Counted from the first letter of the stretch, positions 46,750-58,402 are shown. The stretch is DNA of 64,000 nt from Hypomyces perniciosus (GCA_008477525.1 SPDT01000010.1:930001-994000), one strand, 5' to 3'. The notes: a model not told the origin generated them from the sequence alone. Numbers and translations: made by a program.

Positions 46750-47950
46750 ATGGAGCAACATACCAATTTTCCACAAGTCAGAAACTTCAGAGATGTTGGC
46801 AAGACCGTCAATCTGTTCCTTGGTGAAAGGTCAATACCCAACATGGAGCCTCAAACGAGCAACTTTCACGTCTCTCGACACCAATTAATGCTAGATTAGG
46901 CGTATTCGCGAAGGCCTCTTCTATCGCTCCGCAAGATTAGGTATGAACAACCGTCTGATGGAATGATGATCTCTTGTTCATAGCGTCCTCCATCTAGATG
47001 AAGCCACACCCGACGATAAGAGACTCATCCGAGATGACCTGAATATCAGAACCATCATAGACTTGCGCACAGAGTTAGTTGGCCACATACACGCTGTAAT
47101 CTCTTCCCGCATATCATGTAATCTGACTCAAGCATAGAACAGAGATTCTCAAGCAAGCTGAAAAGCATAAGGCAAGGCTGGACACCGCTGACTCTCCCGA
47201 TGCTGCCGCGGAGAGCCCGGAGCCTCATCACATCGATGGCCTAGACTACCGGGGAATCAAGATCACGGGAAAATCCTTCGAGACTCACCTCTTGAGACAG
47301 CTTCCGTGGTGGGATCTCTTGTGAGTCCCCGACTGTCCCTTCCCTCGTATGCTATCCTCAACGATAACTGACTAGCGTACCCGATCTTAACAGCAAAGCC
47401 ATCATCCTCTATATGCTGGGATACCGGATACACGTTGCGAGGATCATGAGCCGCCAAGTCATGCTACCCCGCGGGCTCGTTGGACTCGGTCTAGATGTCC
47501 TTGACCACTCCGGCTCCGAAATATGCGAAGCGTTATCATTATACACCACGCCTTGGCCGTTGCCCTCAATTGTCCACTGCACACAAGGAAAAGACCGGAC
47601 AGGTAAAAACACAATTCTACGTCCATTGCTCTTTGACCATTGTTGGCTTACATACAGTCTTGGCAGGGCTCGTTTGTGCTCTAATATTGATGATACTTGG
47701 GATTCCAAGACCTGCCATTGAGCACGACTACTTCCTCACTGACGCCGCTCTCCAACAGAGTCGAGAGGAGATGCTGGTAGAGATTAACGAAATTGGCCTC
47801 CCGGATGATTGGGCCGGCACCGCAGGGGATATGATTGTGGCAATCGAAAAGCACTTGAAGGAAACGTATGGGGGCCTGGAAGAATACCTCGACCAGATCA
47901 GCTTTGGCCCATTACAACGTTCCCAGATCAGGGAGACACTGCTGTATTGA
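46750..47950 (+). CDS. Tyrosine/dual-specificity phosphatase (Y_phosphatase3 family)
   Basis: A 290-aa cytosolic cysteine phosphatase of the fungal/bacterial Tyr-phosphatase family PF13350. Exons 46750-46829, 46900-46940, 46998-47073, 47138-47320, 47394-47602 and 47667-47950. The N-terminal NFRDVGKTVN and FYRSARLDEA motifs lead the fold; IRTIIDLRTETE is the family's second block. The catalytic P-loop HCTQGKDRTG (residues about 188-197) contains CX5R. The last acceptor was chosen at 47666 (TTGGCAG) because it restores RTGLVCALIL; the acceptor 9 bases earlier would replace Gly by a Val-Leu-Ala insertion. The substrate is unknown. Convergent with the Trm140 gene, with only 112 bases between their stops. 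Confidence 0.88.
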
Positions 47951-48062
47951 ATTACGAGTAGCTGGAACAATCCCAACAGTACTACATGCTACTCTGTAGT
48001 AGCATCACCATCACCAAGTGAAACACCAAGCGGTCAACGCAGTTGCTACAGCATCAGACATT

Positions 48063-49321
48063 CTATTTCTTTCTAAAGCGTCCCTGCAACCAGCAGCGAT
48101 ACATCTTAATCTTTTCAGCTCTATTCACGAGCAGTCGCTGATCGATACCCAGATTCTCTACTGTGAATCTTGGCACGTCACGCTCTTCGCCATTGTCCGC
48201 AGGATCCGGTCCAGACCAGATACCCGCAAGCTCATCCCTGTCAAAGAAGTAGACACGGGTACCGTCGCCTCTGATGTAGAAGTTCTCTTCCAGGTATCGT
48301 CCCTTTCGGAAACGGACTTGAGCCAGGTCCCCTCTTCCATAGTCTCGGAAGCAGACCAGCCCTCCAGGTTTCAAAAGTCTGTGAACATTGCGCACTGCCG
48401 TCGCCCATTCCCGTGGAGACAAGGCGGAAAATATGAAGATCATGATGGCCACGTCTACAGTGCCTTCCTCGAGGCCGGGGGGAAGACTTTCCCCTGCGGC
48501 ATCCCACACGTCGGCTTGGATGTGTTGGGGATCATAAGATTCGTGATTGCGCATCACATCTACGGCTGTTTTAGAAAAGTCGCACGCATGAATCCTCAGG
48601 TGTGGATTCTTATTCTTGGCCAGCACCGGGAAAGCTGTGTTGCCAGCTCCTGCCCCGATCTCCAACAAGACCTGTGGCCCAGCATCCTCTTTGGTCACCT
48701 CGGCCAGGATGGGAAACTCTTGCTGAAGCCATTTACGGTCTTTGAAGAAATTGGATGTATTGTTCTTGTAGAACAAGTTCCACCACTTTTCGGGATTCGT
48801 ATTAAACCTATCTTTAGGGTTGAGTTAGCACCAAGACTTGCACAAGGTTATAGCGTGTACAGAAAGGTGAATAGGTGTTGTATCAGATGGGAGCGAAAGA
48901 ATTGAAGGTAAGGTTTGTCATCAGTAGTTTCAGATGAACTATGCATTGGATTGGATATCATCATAACACCGCAGAGGAAGTGGTAAAAAAATTGGGGTGT
49001 ATACATACTCTTGTCAAAGTCAGATACGGGAGACTGACGCTGCTTCTCCAGCTGTTGCTCTGCATATGCCTTGTATGCATCGTCAGTCTCAACGTGATCC
49101 CAGGCATTGAACTCGAAGACATCATCTCCTGCCTCGAGATACCGACTGCCGAACTGAAAAGGGTCACTCCTCTTCAAGTTATTGGCAGGGTTGTGTGACC
49201 GATGAGGTAGCACTTCGGTTGGAAGTTCACCATCATCACCTGTCACTTTCAAGGCGGCCATTTCCTCTGATGGCGGTGCGATGGCAGCGGCGCCATTAAC
49301 ATCAGCGTTGATGAACGCCAT
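48063..49321 (-). CDS. TRM140: tRNA N3-methylcytidine methyltransferase (Trm140/METTL2 family)
   Basis: A 353-aa S-adenosylmethionine-dependent methyltransferase that forms m3C at position 32 of tRNAs (Thr/Ser). Exons 49321-49009 and 48811-48063. The N-terminal part has DPFQFGSRYLEAGDDVFEFNAWDHVE, a family hallmark, and DFDKNRFNTNPEKWWNLFYKNN spans the exon junction. SAM motif I is LLEIGAGAGN (residues about 153-162); then HACDFSKTAVDVMR, ADVWDAAGESLPP and KPGGLVCFRDYGRGDLAQ. The C-terminal RMYRCWLQGRFRKK-like end fits METTL2/8. An intron of 197 nt lies between the exons. The start at 49321 is the first ATG in frame; an upstream extension of about 26 codons lacks ATG. Confidence 0.9.
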
Positions 49322-49754
49322 AGCCAAACCGACTGCGCACAGAGGACTCGCACGCAGCACCAGAAGATGTGTCTTCGACCACTCAGTGTGAAGGGTCACC
49401 TTGCCATGAGTAGAAGAAAGAGAAGGAAATGTGAAAGCTCGAAAATTTCAAACCGTTTTAAGATGGAGTTAATAAACTACAAGTGGGGGCGGGATTTTGC
49501 TCTTGTCATTGGTCAGAATTATCGAGATCGGTATTTTAATAATCCGGGAAAGGTCATGGAACGTAAGGTACGTACCCTCAAGCTCTCTGGTGCCACTTAC
49601 GACGTAGATGACAACTACTGCTACAGCCAAACCAACAGCGAGCAACGTTTCAATACAATGTTGGGTAGCTCATCAATGATAACCATTTGAACGAAGCCGC
49701 CTGGTTTGCTCTAATACTAAATCCAGTGATCTTTCAGCACAGCCCTCCTCCAAG
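49322..49754. promoter_or_regulatory. Divergent promoter region, TRM140 and EMC2
   Basis: These 433 bases separate two divergent start codons. No gene is supported and no specific site can be named. Confidence 0.45.
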
Positions 49755-50893
49755 ATGTCACCATCACTTCTCCGGCCGCAAGGCAACCTCTCTCCCGCCG
49801 AAGCCTTGCAACTTGCGCAACAGGCCCCGGAAATCCTACGAAAGAACCCCAAAGCCTTCTCCGTATCGCCTCTCCAGTCTCTTTTCTCGGCTCCCGAAAC
49901 GGCCGATTTGTGGACTATTTACGAGAACCTACTGTTATCGTGCCTGCGCACCGGCAACGACGAGGCAGCGCATCAGTGCTTGGAGAGATTGGTACTTCGG
50001 TTTGGGGGTAAGGATGAGCGCATTGAGGCTTTGAAGGGGCTGGTCAAAGAGGCAGAGGCCACGAACAACAGCGAACTTGAACAAGTATTGAAGGAGTATG
50101 AAGCCATCTTGGCCCAAAATGACACGAACATTGTGAGGGACATACGCCCATAGTTCGAAATGAAAGCTGGCAACTGACCTGCAACAGCCCATTGCCAAGA
50201 GGAAGATCGCTTTGTTGCGCTCAATGGGCAAAATTCCCGAATCGATCGAGGCCCTAACATCGCTCCTCGACTTCTCTCCGACAGATGCAGAAGCTTGGGT
50301 GGAGCTGGGTGAATTGTATCTGTCCCAGGGTCTCTATGCGCAGGCCATCTACGCACTAGAAGAGGCCCTTGTTCTGGTTCCAAACGCGTGGAATGTGAGC
50401 TATGTTTCCTGGAAATTCACTCTAGGTTTCAAGATTTCTAACTTGACCAGCTTCATGCTCGTTTAGGCGAAGTGTCATTGATGGCCGCCGAATCTAGCAC
50501 TGAAAGTACTCCGCAGAAGTACCTCGGTGGAAGTTTGAAACGCTTCTGTAGAAGTATTGAGCTGTGCGAAGACTACTTACGAGGCTATTACGGATTAAAA
50601 CTGGTTAGAAGCATTGCCTACCTCCTATTCTACGATTCAACTGACACCCATCATAGATCACTGATAAACTCTTGGGTGGAGCAGGGAAAGCTAAGAAGCA
50701 GTCAGAGACTGATGAGTTTACCTTGCCGGAACAACCAACTATTGAGAAGCTTAACTTGGCAGCAACAAAGAAGTTGGGCGAGATTGTGCGGCGGTACGAT
50801 GCGAAAGAGCGGCTTTGGCAAGGGTATGATGCCGGGGAAATCGCCGCAGCTCGCGATCTCTTTGCCAGGTCTTCATCCGAGGTAGTGCGATGA
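49755..50893 (+). CDS. EMC2: ER membrane protein complex subunit 2 (EMC2)
   Basis: A 324-aa TPR scaffold of the EMC, which inserts tail-anchored and polytopic proteins into the ER. Exons 49755-50132, 50188-50394, 50451-50603 and 50657-50893, all phase 0. TPR-type helices include LWTIYENLLLSCLRTGNDEAAHQCLERLVLRFG, IALLRSMGKIPESIEALTSLL, DAEAWVELGELYLSQGLYAQAIYALEEALVLVP and the block HARLGEVSLMAA that spans the exon 2/3 junction. The end (LAATKKLGEIVRRYDAKERLWQG) is typical. Length matches the family. Divergent from the Trm140 gene. Confidence 0.9.
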
Positions 50894-53800
50894 AGATGCT
50901 GAGAGGTTAAACTAAGGTCCTGTGACGAAGCTGCCATGCCGGTCCTTTGTGCATATACATATTATAGGGCTACATACAGAGACGGGAAGGTGGCAATTAT
51001 TTCTACCCGTTGTATTGGGAGAATACCCCTGGCTAAGAGCGAAAAAGTATGGCGGAGAATGAGCGGGTAAAACGTTGGGAACTGCTCATTGGCGTCTCGC
51101 AGATGGAATAGTAGGAGGGCACCCGACACGTGGCGTCACTGTCGTGGAGCCATTCGGGAGGATCATGACAGCGGGTCTGCACAACTGACGGCATGCATTG
51201 GTGGCGAGAATCTCAAGCTGGGTTTTCCTTTGGGCGGAAATACTGAAGCCCCGCTGCTCGCCGTACGTGAGAATTAGGGTTGGCCGCGCGGCTCTTGTTC
51301 CGGTGGCTTAGGCAAACGGTTATGGTGAAAATCAGAACGAGGTTTCCTTGGCTCCTACGAGTGCTGCATGTCTCGCGATGCTTGTTGCATAGCATATATA
51401 TTAGAGTCCCGTGTCGACGTGCGAGTGGCTCGGAGCCGACCTTGTAATTGGTGTTGCCGCCTCATCTTGCCTCGGGAACAGGGAACTTCCTATGGCAACA
51501 TGCATCTGCATACATACTCTGGGGCCTGCTGTTGCCTGGGGCGCAGACAACTCATATGAGGTGACATGGCTAAGGTATTTGCGAATGCCCGTAGTAAGGC
51601 TTCCAACAGGGTGCCTTTTTTGGCTAATCGTAGGGTATGATGAGGCAGTTTCCGTGGTTTTCTTCGGATTTCTTCATGGACTGATGCAGGCATTCTTTTT
51701 TTTTTTCGAGGCTGTTTCGGTCCCACCATGGGTGAGTCAAGATGGAGGCGGATCGGGCCTCAACAGACATTTTGGGCACTGCCGTGACGAGCTAGAGCAC
51801 GCAGGACTTCAGGGCACATGGAGGGAATAAATTTGAAATTGTATAATAGTAGATATTCCTTCTTTGTTTGTTTGCATATGTACTCCGTATAAGAGGGAAA
51901 TTGCCTAGGCTAATTTTGTTCTTGCCAATCAAGTTATTGGGCAACGACGATTTGTTGGTTTGATGATCCTCTCGACCAATCTACGGCTTCGTTGTATTGC
52001 TCTTCACCGTCAGACCGATCATGTTGTTTGGCCTAGAATTCGAGAAATCACACAGTAAGCCCATCGAATTCCAGCCCACCTAGCCGAATTCCTTCCGCCG
52101 CTTTTGTTTCTGTTGTTCATTGCAGTCGACATATCACATTCCCCTCCCGGCTTTGATTCCCGAAGCCGACCTACAAAGCAGCGATTATCCATTCATTGGC
52201 GAGACGGAAAGGAAGTGGACAACGCAGCAAGGGATATAACACTGTCGGTGAGGCCCCCGGTCGGTGAGCGAGTGTTCTGGAGTTAGACAAGTGTGTCTCC
52301 ACGTGCCTGGATCGGAGAGCTCAGAAACAAACCGAGTCTTTCTCGTGTTGTTGTGTGCTGTCACAAATAGGCTGGACTGGCTGTGTGTCTGCCATAGCAA
52401 CTGCTGTCAACAATCACACACACCACGCACACATACGCCCACAGTTTCACACACTTATAACCAGACACAAACAACGAGCACAAGCACGACGCTGTACTAC
52501 CGCCTTTTTGGGACTATTTTTGGGATTCTTTTGACATTGGCACCCGACAGCTTTTTCTTATTCCCACATTGAAGGGAGACAGACCCGCCTGTGTTGAGAC
52601 GTTGTGTTTTCTTCCTTGTTCTTTCTCCTTGGCATTTACTCGATAAAACCTTGGAAACATCAAGCCCACACCATCTGAGAGGTAAGCAAGGTTCTTTCCT
52701 TTAGCAGTTCCTGTTTGTGCTTCTCCTCATCCCACGGCCACTGCCGAGACTCCAATTCTGGCTTTTTTCGTGAGGTTTTTTTCCTGCTCGGTTCGGCAGA
52801 CGGTGAGGTACGAACGAAGCACAGCATGGCTGGCTGGCTGAGTGCTAAAACTGGCTCTCTCACAACTCGGCACACACCCACCGCCGGGTATCCCAGTGCC
52901 AGAGGAATCGGCCCATGTTTTAGTGATCTGGACCGCTTCTCTCATCGTATTTCTGCACATGTCATTGTTGCTATGCTAACCTCCTTATGAAAGCGCTCAA
53001 TAATCCGGGCATAAGGGCATGCCGAAGAAGCCACTCACCACTGAGGAACATCTGCAGTACTACCTCCAAGAGTCCGGACCGTCCGGTTTGATACAACAAC
53101 AAACACCTCTCTCCATTCTCCATCAGCAGGCATATTGCTGGCAGCTGTGTGTGTTGTCCATACCTCTTATGCAGATTGCACCCCACCAGCAAAGCAACCC
53201 ACAGGCCTATTAGTTACATCCTCGTTTTCTGTGGTTCTAGCCGCCGCCACCAGACAACTTTGGCTGCTTGTCACCACTTTCACGACCATCCCCTCACATT
53301 TTTTTTTCACCTCACCTGCACCACCAAGACCAGCGCACCTACAAACATCGGCTTCAGCCCCTCTAGCCGGGTTGATACCTAGAGTCAGCAACGCCAGCAC
53401 CCACCGAAACACCTAGAACAAAGACACACTCGTGCATTATACACACAGAGCTCTGAACAACATACTACTACTACTACTACTTACAGCTTCTCCAACGACG
53501 ATCCGAGCCACCCCCCTCACCGCCGATCTCCCTCGAGGCCGATTTTTGGCTACGTTGGCCATCGTTTTGTTACCATCCCTCCCACGCAATAGCTCTCACA
53601 CACACGTCTGTGTCGGCCTCGATTCCGTTCCGATTCTTGGTCATACTCCATAAGCCGGGAAACCCCTCCCACCACAACCAAGGCCGCCTTGTTCTCCGTC
53701 TGCCCCCTCCTCTAGTCTTGCGACAATAAATCAGAGAGCACTAGGGATCTGCTGCATCGTAGTGTGTTCCTAGCCTCCTCCCTGGCATATACATACCGTG

Positions 53801-54131
53801 TTCGTCCCCCCACCTCCGTCCTCACCTCCCGCAGGGGCCTCTTTTTGTCGCAGCCTGACTAGGCCTCGCCAACTCCTCGCATCGGTGGCCTTGCTGGTTA
53901 ATCCGCTGCTCGAATTTGTTGCTCCTTTCCACTTACTAACCCCGCCGCTGCGATTAGACCGTTGATCAGAGGGTCTTTGGCAGCCTAGCTATTCTCAGCT
54001 GCCCGACTGCCCTTGTCTCCTCCCTCCCGGCAGGCACTTTCCTCGCTCCCCCATATAGAGAGCCGCCTTTGCTCCGACCTTCTCGTGTGGATTGTCGTGA
54101 GTAGAGGGCAACCTCCAGTCACTCGTCTGCT
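50894..54131. other. 3.2-kb region with long C/T-rich leader of the next gene
   Basis: No protein gene is supported. From about 52080 the DNA is pyrimidine- and CA-rich (CACACACACCACGCACAC near 52417, ACT repeats at 53463-53481, repeated CCTCCC), as in long fungal promoters and 5' leaders. A strong donor, GAG|GTAAGC at 52684, suggests one or more 5' UTR introns of the coiled-coil gene that starts at 54132. A T-run of 12 lies at 51696-51707. A motif copy is at 51880-51891. Confidence 0.5.
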
Positions 54132-54698
54132 ATGCGGTGAGCATCACTACTAACTACTGGCCTTTCGGTTTTCCCTTTCAACTTGCTCATTCCGCTGACT
54201 AGATACGACAGACAACAAACATCTAGACCTTCTTACCAGGTTCGGCACGTCTCGCCACACCAATCTCTCTACACAAGCGAGGAAGAGGACGACTCTCGCT
54301 ACGGCGATTACTCCGACTCTGACGAGTACAGCCACCGCCGGTATCCCCAGCGATACGACAGCAAATACAACGAAAAATACGACGACGAATACGACGACGA
54401 AGAAGAGGACGAGGAAGAGGACGAGGACGACCTTCTGCCTTCTGATTCCGCCTCCACATCCCATAGTACTAGAGGACCGGCGCGTAGTCGTGCCCAAGCA
54501 TCCGCCATACGGCGCCACCGAGTGCCTGCCCGGCAGGAAATTTCCTACCATCAGCCGGTGCAATCTCATGCACCGGCGGCCCCAGCATCCAGCGTGGATC
54601 CCTCCGACGAGTACGGCTATGGCCGTGGATATCCCCAACACCAGCAACATGCTGGTCGCGGTGGATACTACAGCCGGGGACATGCTCCCTATCCTCCA

Positions 54699-54730
<32 letters not shown>

Positions 54731-56669
54731 ACAGAACCATGTAGGACCATACATGGGATACCCCGGCGGGAACCAAATGGTTTCCTACGGTAACTATGGC
54801 GCTAACCCTTTCTCGCCTAACGGCTCGAGTTCTGCTAGCTATTACGGGGGCGACCAGAGACACATGTATGATGTGATGCCATATGGGGCGCCGCACCCAC
54901 CAGCCTACTACAATGGACCACATGGACCTGGATCTCACTATAACAATCCGCCGCATCATATGCAGCAATATCATGTTGGGCCTCCACAACCGCCTCCAAC
55001 GGAGGCACCCGCCCCATCGACCCCTCCAGCGCCCAAGGAGCCACCGGCTCCTGACCCAGAGAAGCTCCGTCTTGAGGCAGAACTTGCCGCTTTCAAGGCT
55101 GAACAGGAGAGAATAAAGGCAGCTGAGAAGCAGAGGGAGATTGAGGCACAGATTCGGAAGGATGCCGAGGATGCCCTCGCAAAGAGGATGGAAGAAATGA
55201 GAATTCAGCAGGAGGAAGCGAAGAAGGAGCTTGAGCGAGCAAAAATAGAAGCGGAACGGGCCGCCCGCGAGAGGATCGAGGCTGAGAGAAAGGCTGAGGA
55301 AGAAAGGACTAGGCAGCATGCTGAGGCCATGGCACGAGCGGAAGAAAATGCCAGACTTCGATTTGAAGCTGAAATGAAGGCCGCCGAGGAACGAAGGAGG
55401 AGAGATGAAGAGGACCGCGCGAGGGCGGAGGAAGCAGCTCGACTTCGCCTCGAAGCAGCCATTAGGGCGGAGGCAGAGGCCAAGGCTGCGGCCGAGAGGA
55501 GAGCCGCCGAGGAGGCAGCTCGGATAGAGGAAGCCACCCGACTCCGTCTCGAGGCGGCTATAAAGGCTGAAGCAGAAGCGAAGGCTGCGGCCGAGAAAAA
55601 ACGGGCTGAAGAGGCTGCAAGAATCGAAGAAGAAGCCAGAGCACGTGTTGAGGCGGCTCTAAAGGCAGAGGCAGCACGTGTCGAGGCGGCTCGAAAGGCA
55701 GAGGCAGAGGCCAAGGCCGCCGCTGCGAGAAGAGAGGCAGAAGAGGCAGAGCGATTCAGACTGATTCAAGAGGAGGCCAAGTTCAGAGCTGAGGCCGAGC
55801 ACTTGGCCAGAATCGAGGCAGAAAAGGAGGCCGCACGGAAGGCGGCCGAAGCGGCCGAAGCGGCTAGGCAGGAAGCGGATGCACTGAAGAAGAGGATCCA
55901 GGAAGAGACCAAGGCAAGGATGGAGGATGCGGCGAAGAAGGCAGAGAAGCCTCCAATCAAGTTCAAGGATGCTGTCGGCCGGAAGTTTAGCTTTCCTTTC
56001 CACTTGTGCAACACATGGCAGGTATGTCAAAACCTCACTCGAGACATGCCGTTACTTGTTTAACGCAAGTAAAACTAACTTGCATGGATACTTAGGGCAT
56101 GGAAGAACTGATTAAGCAGGCTTTCTTGCAAGTGGACGTGCTCGGCCCACACGTTCAGGAGGGCCACTATGACTTGATCGGTCCCAATGGCGATATCATC
56201 CTTCCATCTGTATGGGAAAAGGTTGTTGAGCCAGACTGGGCCATCACCATGACGATGTGGCCGTTGGACAAAGCCCCCCCTGTAGGAGAACCTAAGTTTC
56301 CTCCGGGAATGCCGCCGCCGCCGATAGGCAAACATGGTCAGCCTCCAATCCCACCCCCTGGCCCAGCCATGCCCCCGGGAATGATGCCGCCTCCTCCAGG
56401 CATGATGCCGCCTCCAGGATGGGCTCCGGGTGCGGGAACGCGACGGCACTCATCTGTACCCGCAAACGTCAAGATTGTCGATGCTGTGCCACCCATAAAG
56501 TCGAGCTCAAAGAAGAGCAGCAGCAGCAAAAATGTTGCTATGCTTGGTTTCCTAGCTGGAAAGCCAGTAAAGAAGAAGTACGTTTCAACCCAGCCGACCT
56601 TTTTTTTTCTGCTACATATTGAATGGCAATTGCTGACAGTCAAATCATAGGTCGTCGAGCAAGAAATAA
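54132..56669 (+). CDS. Coiled-coil protein with ubiquitin-like domain (ULD_2 type)
   Basis: A 774-aa protein of unknown function, found in filamentous fungi. Exons 54132-54136 (ATGCG only), 54203-56021, 56096-56577 and 56651-56669. Parts: Asp/Glu-rich N-terminal stretch (residues about 50-85); Tyr/Gly/Pro-rich region with a poly-Gln run coded by CAG; a very long Ala/Glu/Arg/Lys coiled coil (about 300-590); and a ubiquitin-like domain, with IKFKDAVGRKFSFPFHLCNTW, GMEELIKQAFLQVDVLGPHV and ILPSVWEKVVEPDWAITMTMW. The Pro/Met-rich tail (PPGMMPPPPGMMPPP) ends in SSSKNVAMLGFLAGKPVKKK. The last exon adds only KSSSKK. Function, compartment and partners are not known. Confidence 0.85.
54698..54736 (+). 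repeat. CAG microsatellite coding poly-glutamine
   Basis: A run of CAG/CAA codons makes about 12-13 consecutive Gln within the Gly/Tyr/Pro-rich part of the coiled-coil gene. Length is likely polymorphic. Confidence 0.9.
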
Positions 56670-57210
56670 TGACACTGGCACGAATCTTTCAACGATCTAT
56701 CAGCATTCCATGATGCTTGCTACGTTTTCATCATATACCTCAGCGTGTGTTTTGATTTTTCTTTTCCACTTTTTAAGCAAGAGAGATTCCCCTCCTGTTT
56801 CGCTGTTGATGGTCTGGTTTCATCAGTTCAACCTCAATTTGTCTACGTTTGTATGCATTTATATTGGAGTACGCGGCATGGGCCAATTCGAATGGGAGGA
56901 GCGATCTACATATCCGATGTGCATTAGGACTGGCGCTACCCCGGGGCCTGGCGGTCATGATATGAGAATGGACTTTGGCGTAAATGGCGGACGATATTTG
57001 AACGGCAGGAAACCGACCTGGGTGAGACACGGTGGTGGTGACCATAGACGAGCCTGCAGGTTGCATATTCTTTTGTAGAGAGAACTTGTTGGATATGGTC
57101 GTAACATGATTAGTTTTTAGTTTATGAACACTGTACATGTAAACATCTTCATCCAGGTGTGTGTCTATTGGGTCTTGTCATGGTTGAGCGGAGAGAACCG
57201 GGAGACCCTG
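56670..57210. other. Convergent 3' flanks
   Basis: These 541 bases lie between two facing stop codons, with AT-rich stretches near 56740-56870. No gene is supported. Confidence 0.5.
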
Positions 57211-57819
57211 TCATAGGTGACGACGAATGCCTAGCCTTTGGTGAACCTGCTTCTCAAAGGCCTCGATCATGAGTCCGGCGATTTTATCGGAGACGGCGGC
57301 GCTGACAGCAGCATAAAGTGGATTGACGAATTGGTATTTGATGGTGAGGTGGACCTCAGTCGATGGCGATGAGAGCTGGCGGGAGAGAGGTTTCAAGGAC
57401 CACAGCGTCTCGAGGGTCTTGAATACAGCGGACGCATCTTTTGCGACACCTCCTACCACGGCGCCGCCGCTCAGCGCTTCGACAGAGATGCCAGGAACAC
57501 AGCGTAGCCGGCTGGTGAAGACTTCGTTGAAGCCGCCCCAGCCAACATGCAGATCAGCGAGGGTGGGCCAGCGCCGGCCGTTGGGATCTGTAGCGGACCA
57601 TTGTGTGACGCGGGAGTGCGAGCAGTATGGCACAAAGGTTGAGTATGAGTCGACGTCGGCGATAAGCTCGTAGAGAGGCTCGTGGCTGTAAGGGAGAGTT
57701 CGTGATGCGACGAGGCGTTGCGGTTCGTTGCTGGGAAAGGATATGAAGGCGCGACGGGAGGTGTGTAGAGGAGGGGTTGGCTGGAGAGGGAGACGTCGGA
57801 TTGCGGTTCGGAGGGACAT
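57211..57819 (-). CDS. COQ10: COQ10, coenzyme Q-binding START-domain protein
   Basis: A 202-aa mitochondrial inner-membrane protein that binds coenzyme Q and is needed for its proper function in respiration. No intron. The N-terminus is Arg/Ser/Pro-rich with LRTAIRRLPLQPTPPLHTSRR, a presequence. The polyketide-cyclase/START-like domain carries SRTLPYSHEPLYELIADVDSYSTFVPYC, then LHVGWGGFNEVFTSRLRCVPG, KTLETLWSLKP and IKYQFVNPLYAAVSAAVSDKIAGLMIEAFEKQV. These are the family's best-conserved blocks. The start is the first ATG of the frame. Divergent from the AP-3 delta gene, with 583 bases between. Confidence 0.93.
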   Translation of the reverse strand: MSLRTAIRRLPLQPTPPLHTSRRAFISFPSNEPQRLVASRTLPYSHEPLYELIADVDSYSTFVPYCSHSRVTQWSATDPNGRRWPTLADLHVGWGGFNEVFTSRLRCVPGISVEALSGGAVVGGVAKDASAVFKTLETLWSLKPLSRQLSSPSTEVHLTIKYQFVNPLYAAVSAAVSDKIAGLMIEAFEKQVHQRLGIRRHL

Positions 57820-58402
57820 GGTGGTGAAGTTGAATTGACAAGGAAACGAGTACTAAATATCAACTTTTCAATGCCATAGCTGTTGATTGAACCTGCCGAC
57901 TACACAAAGATGACAAAAAGACTGAAATGAAATGGAGTCAGAACGACTTGCGCAACCACCGATGGTTCTTGATCTCCTGTCTAATAAAAGAAAGCCGCTG
58001 GTTAATAATAATAATCGTTCAAATCTTTTGGTGGATTATCCGAGGGGCAGCTCGAATTGGACTGATTTGCTGCCGGAGTTTCGGCGGCAATTCCGTCATT
58101 CGTAATTCGCAGCTCCGTACTCCGTACTGTACTCCGTATGTATGTACCTAGCGGTCACCACCTGATCGTCGTAATACTACGTATCTAGTCCTTGGAACTT
58201 CTGCCCTTGAACGCCCTTTTCTTCGCCAACTCAACACGACATCGTGGCGACGCAACACAGGATGAGCCAGCCGGCTCAGTCGCGACGAATCCTCATTACA
58301 CCCTGACGCGCGATCCATCCTCTCCCCCCTCTCTCTCCGCCTCGAAGCCAGCTGTTCCCTCCATAGCTGCGCAAGCCCCACGCGGGGCACCTCGTCGTCA
58401 AC
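57820..58402. promoter_or_regulatory. Divergent promoter region, COQ10 and APL5
   Basis: These 583 bases separate two divergent genes. At 58111-58140 a run of three ACTCCGTA-type motif copies ends in GTATGTATGTAC. The rest of the 200 bases before 58403 are C/T-rich and look like the APL5 leader. No extra gene is supported. Confidence 0.55.

Noticed and set aside
48018..48905. 295-codon plus-strand frame
   Set aside because: It runs antisense to the Trm140 gene, whose strand carries SAM motifs and other family blocks; no motif on the plus side.
54150..55319. 389-codon open frame on the minus strand opposite the coiled-coil gene
   Set aside because: It mirrors the Ala/Glu/Arg codons of the real gene and gives a Leu/Val/Arg-rich sequence with no domain; antisense shadow.
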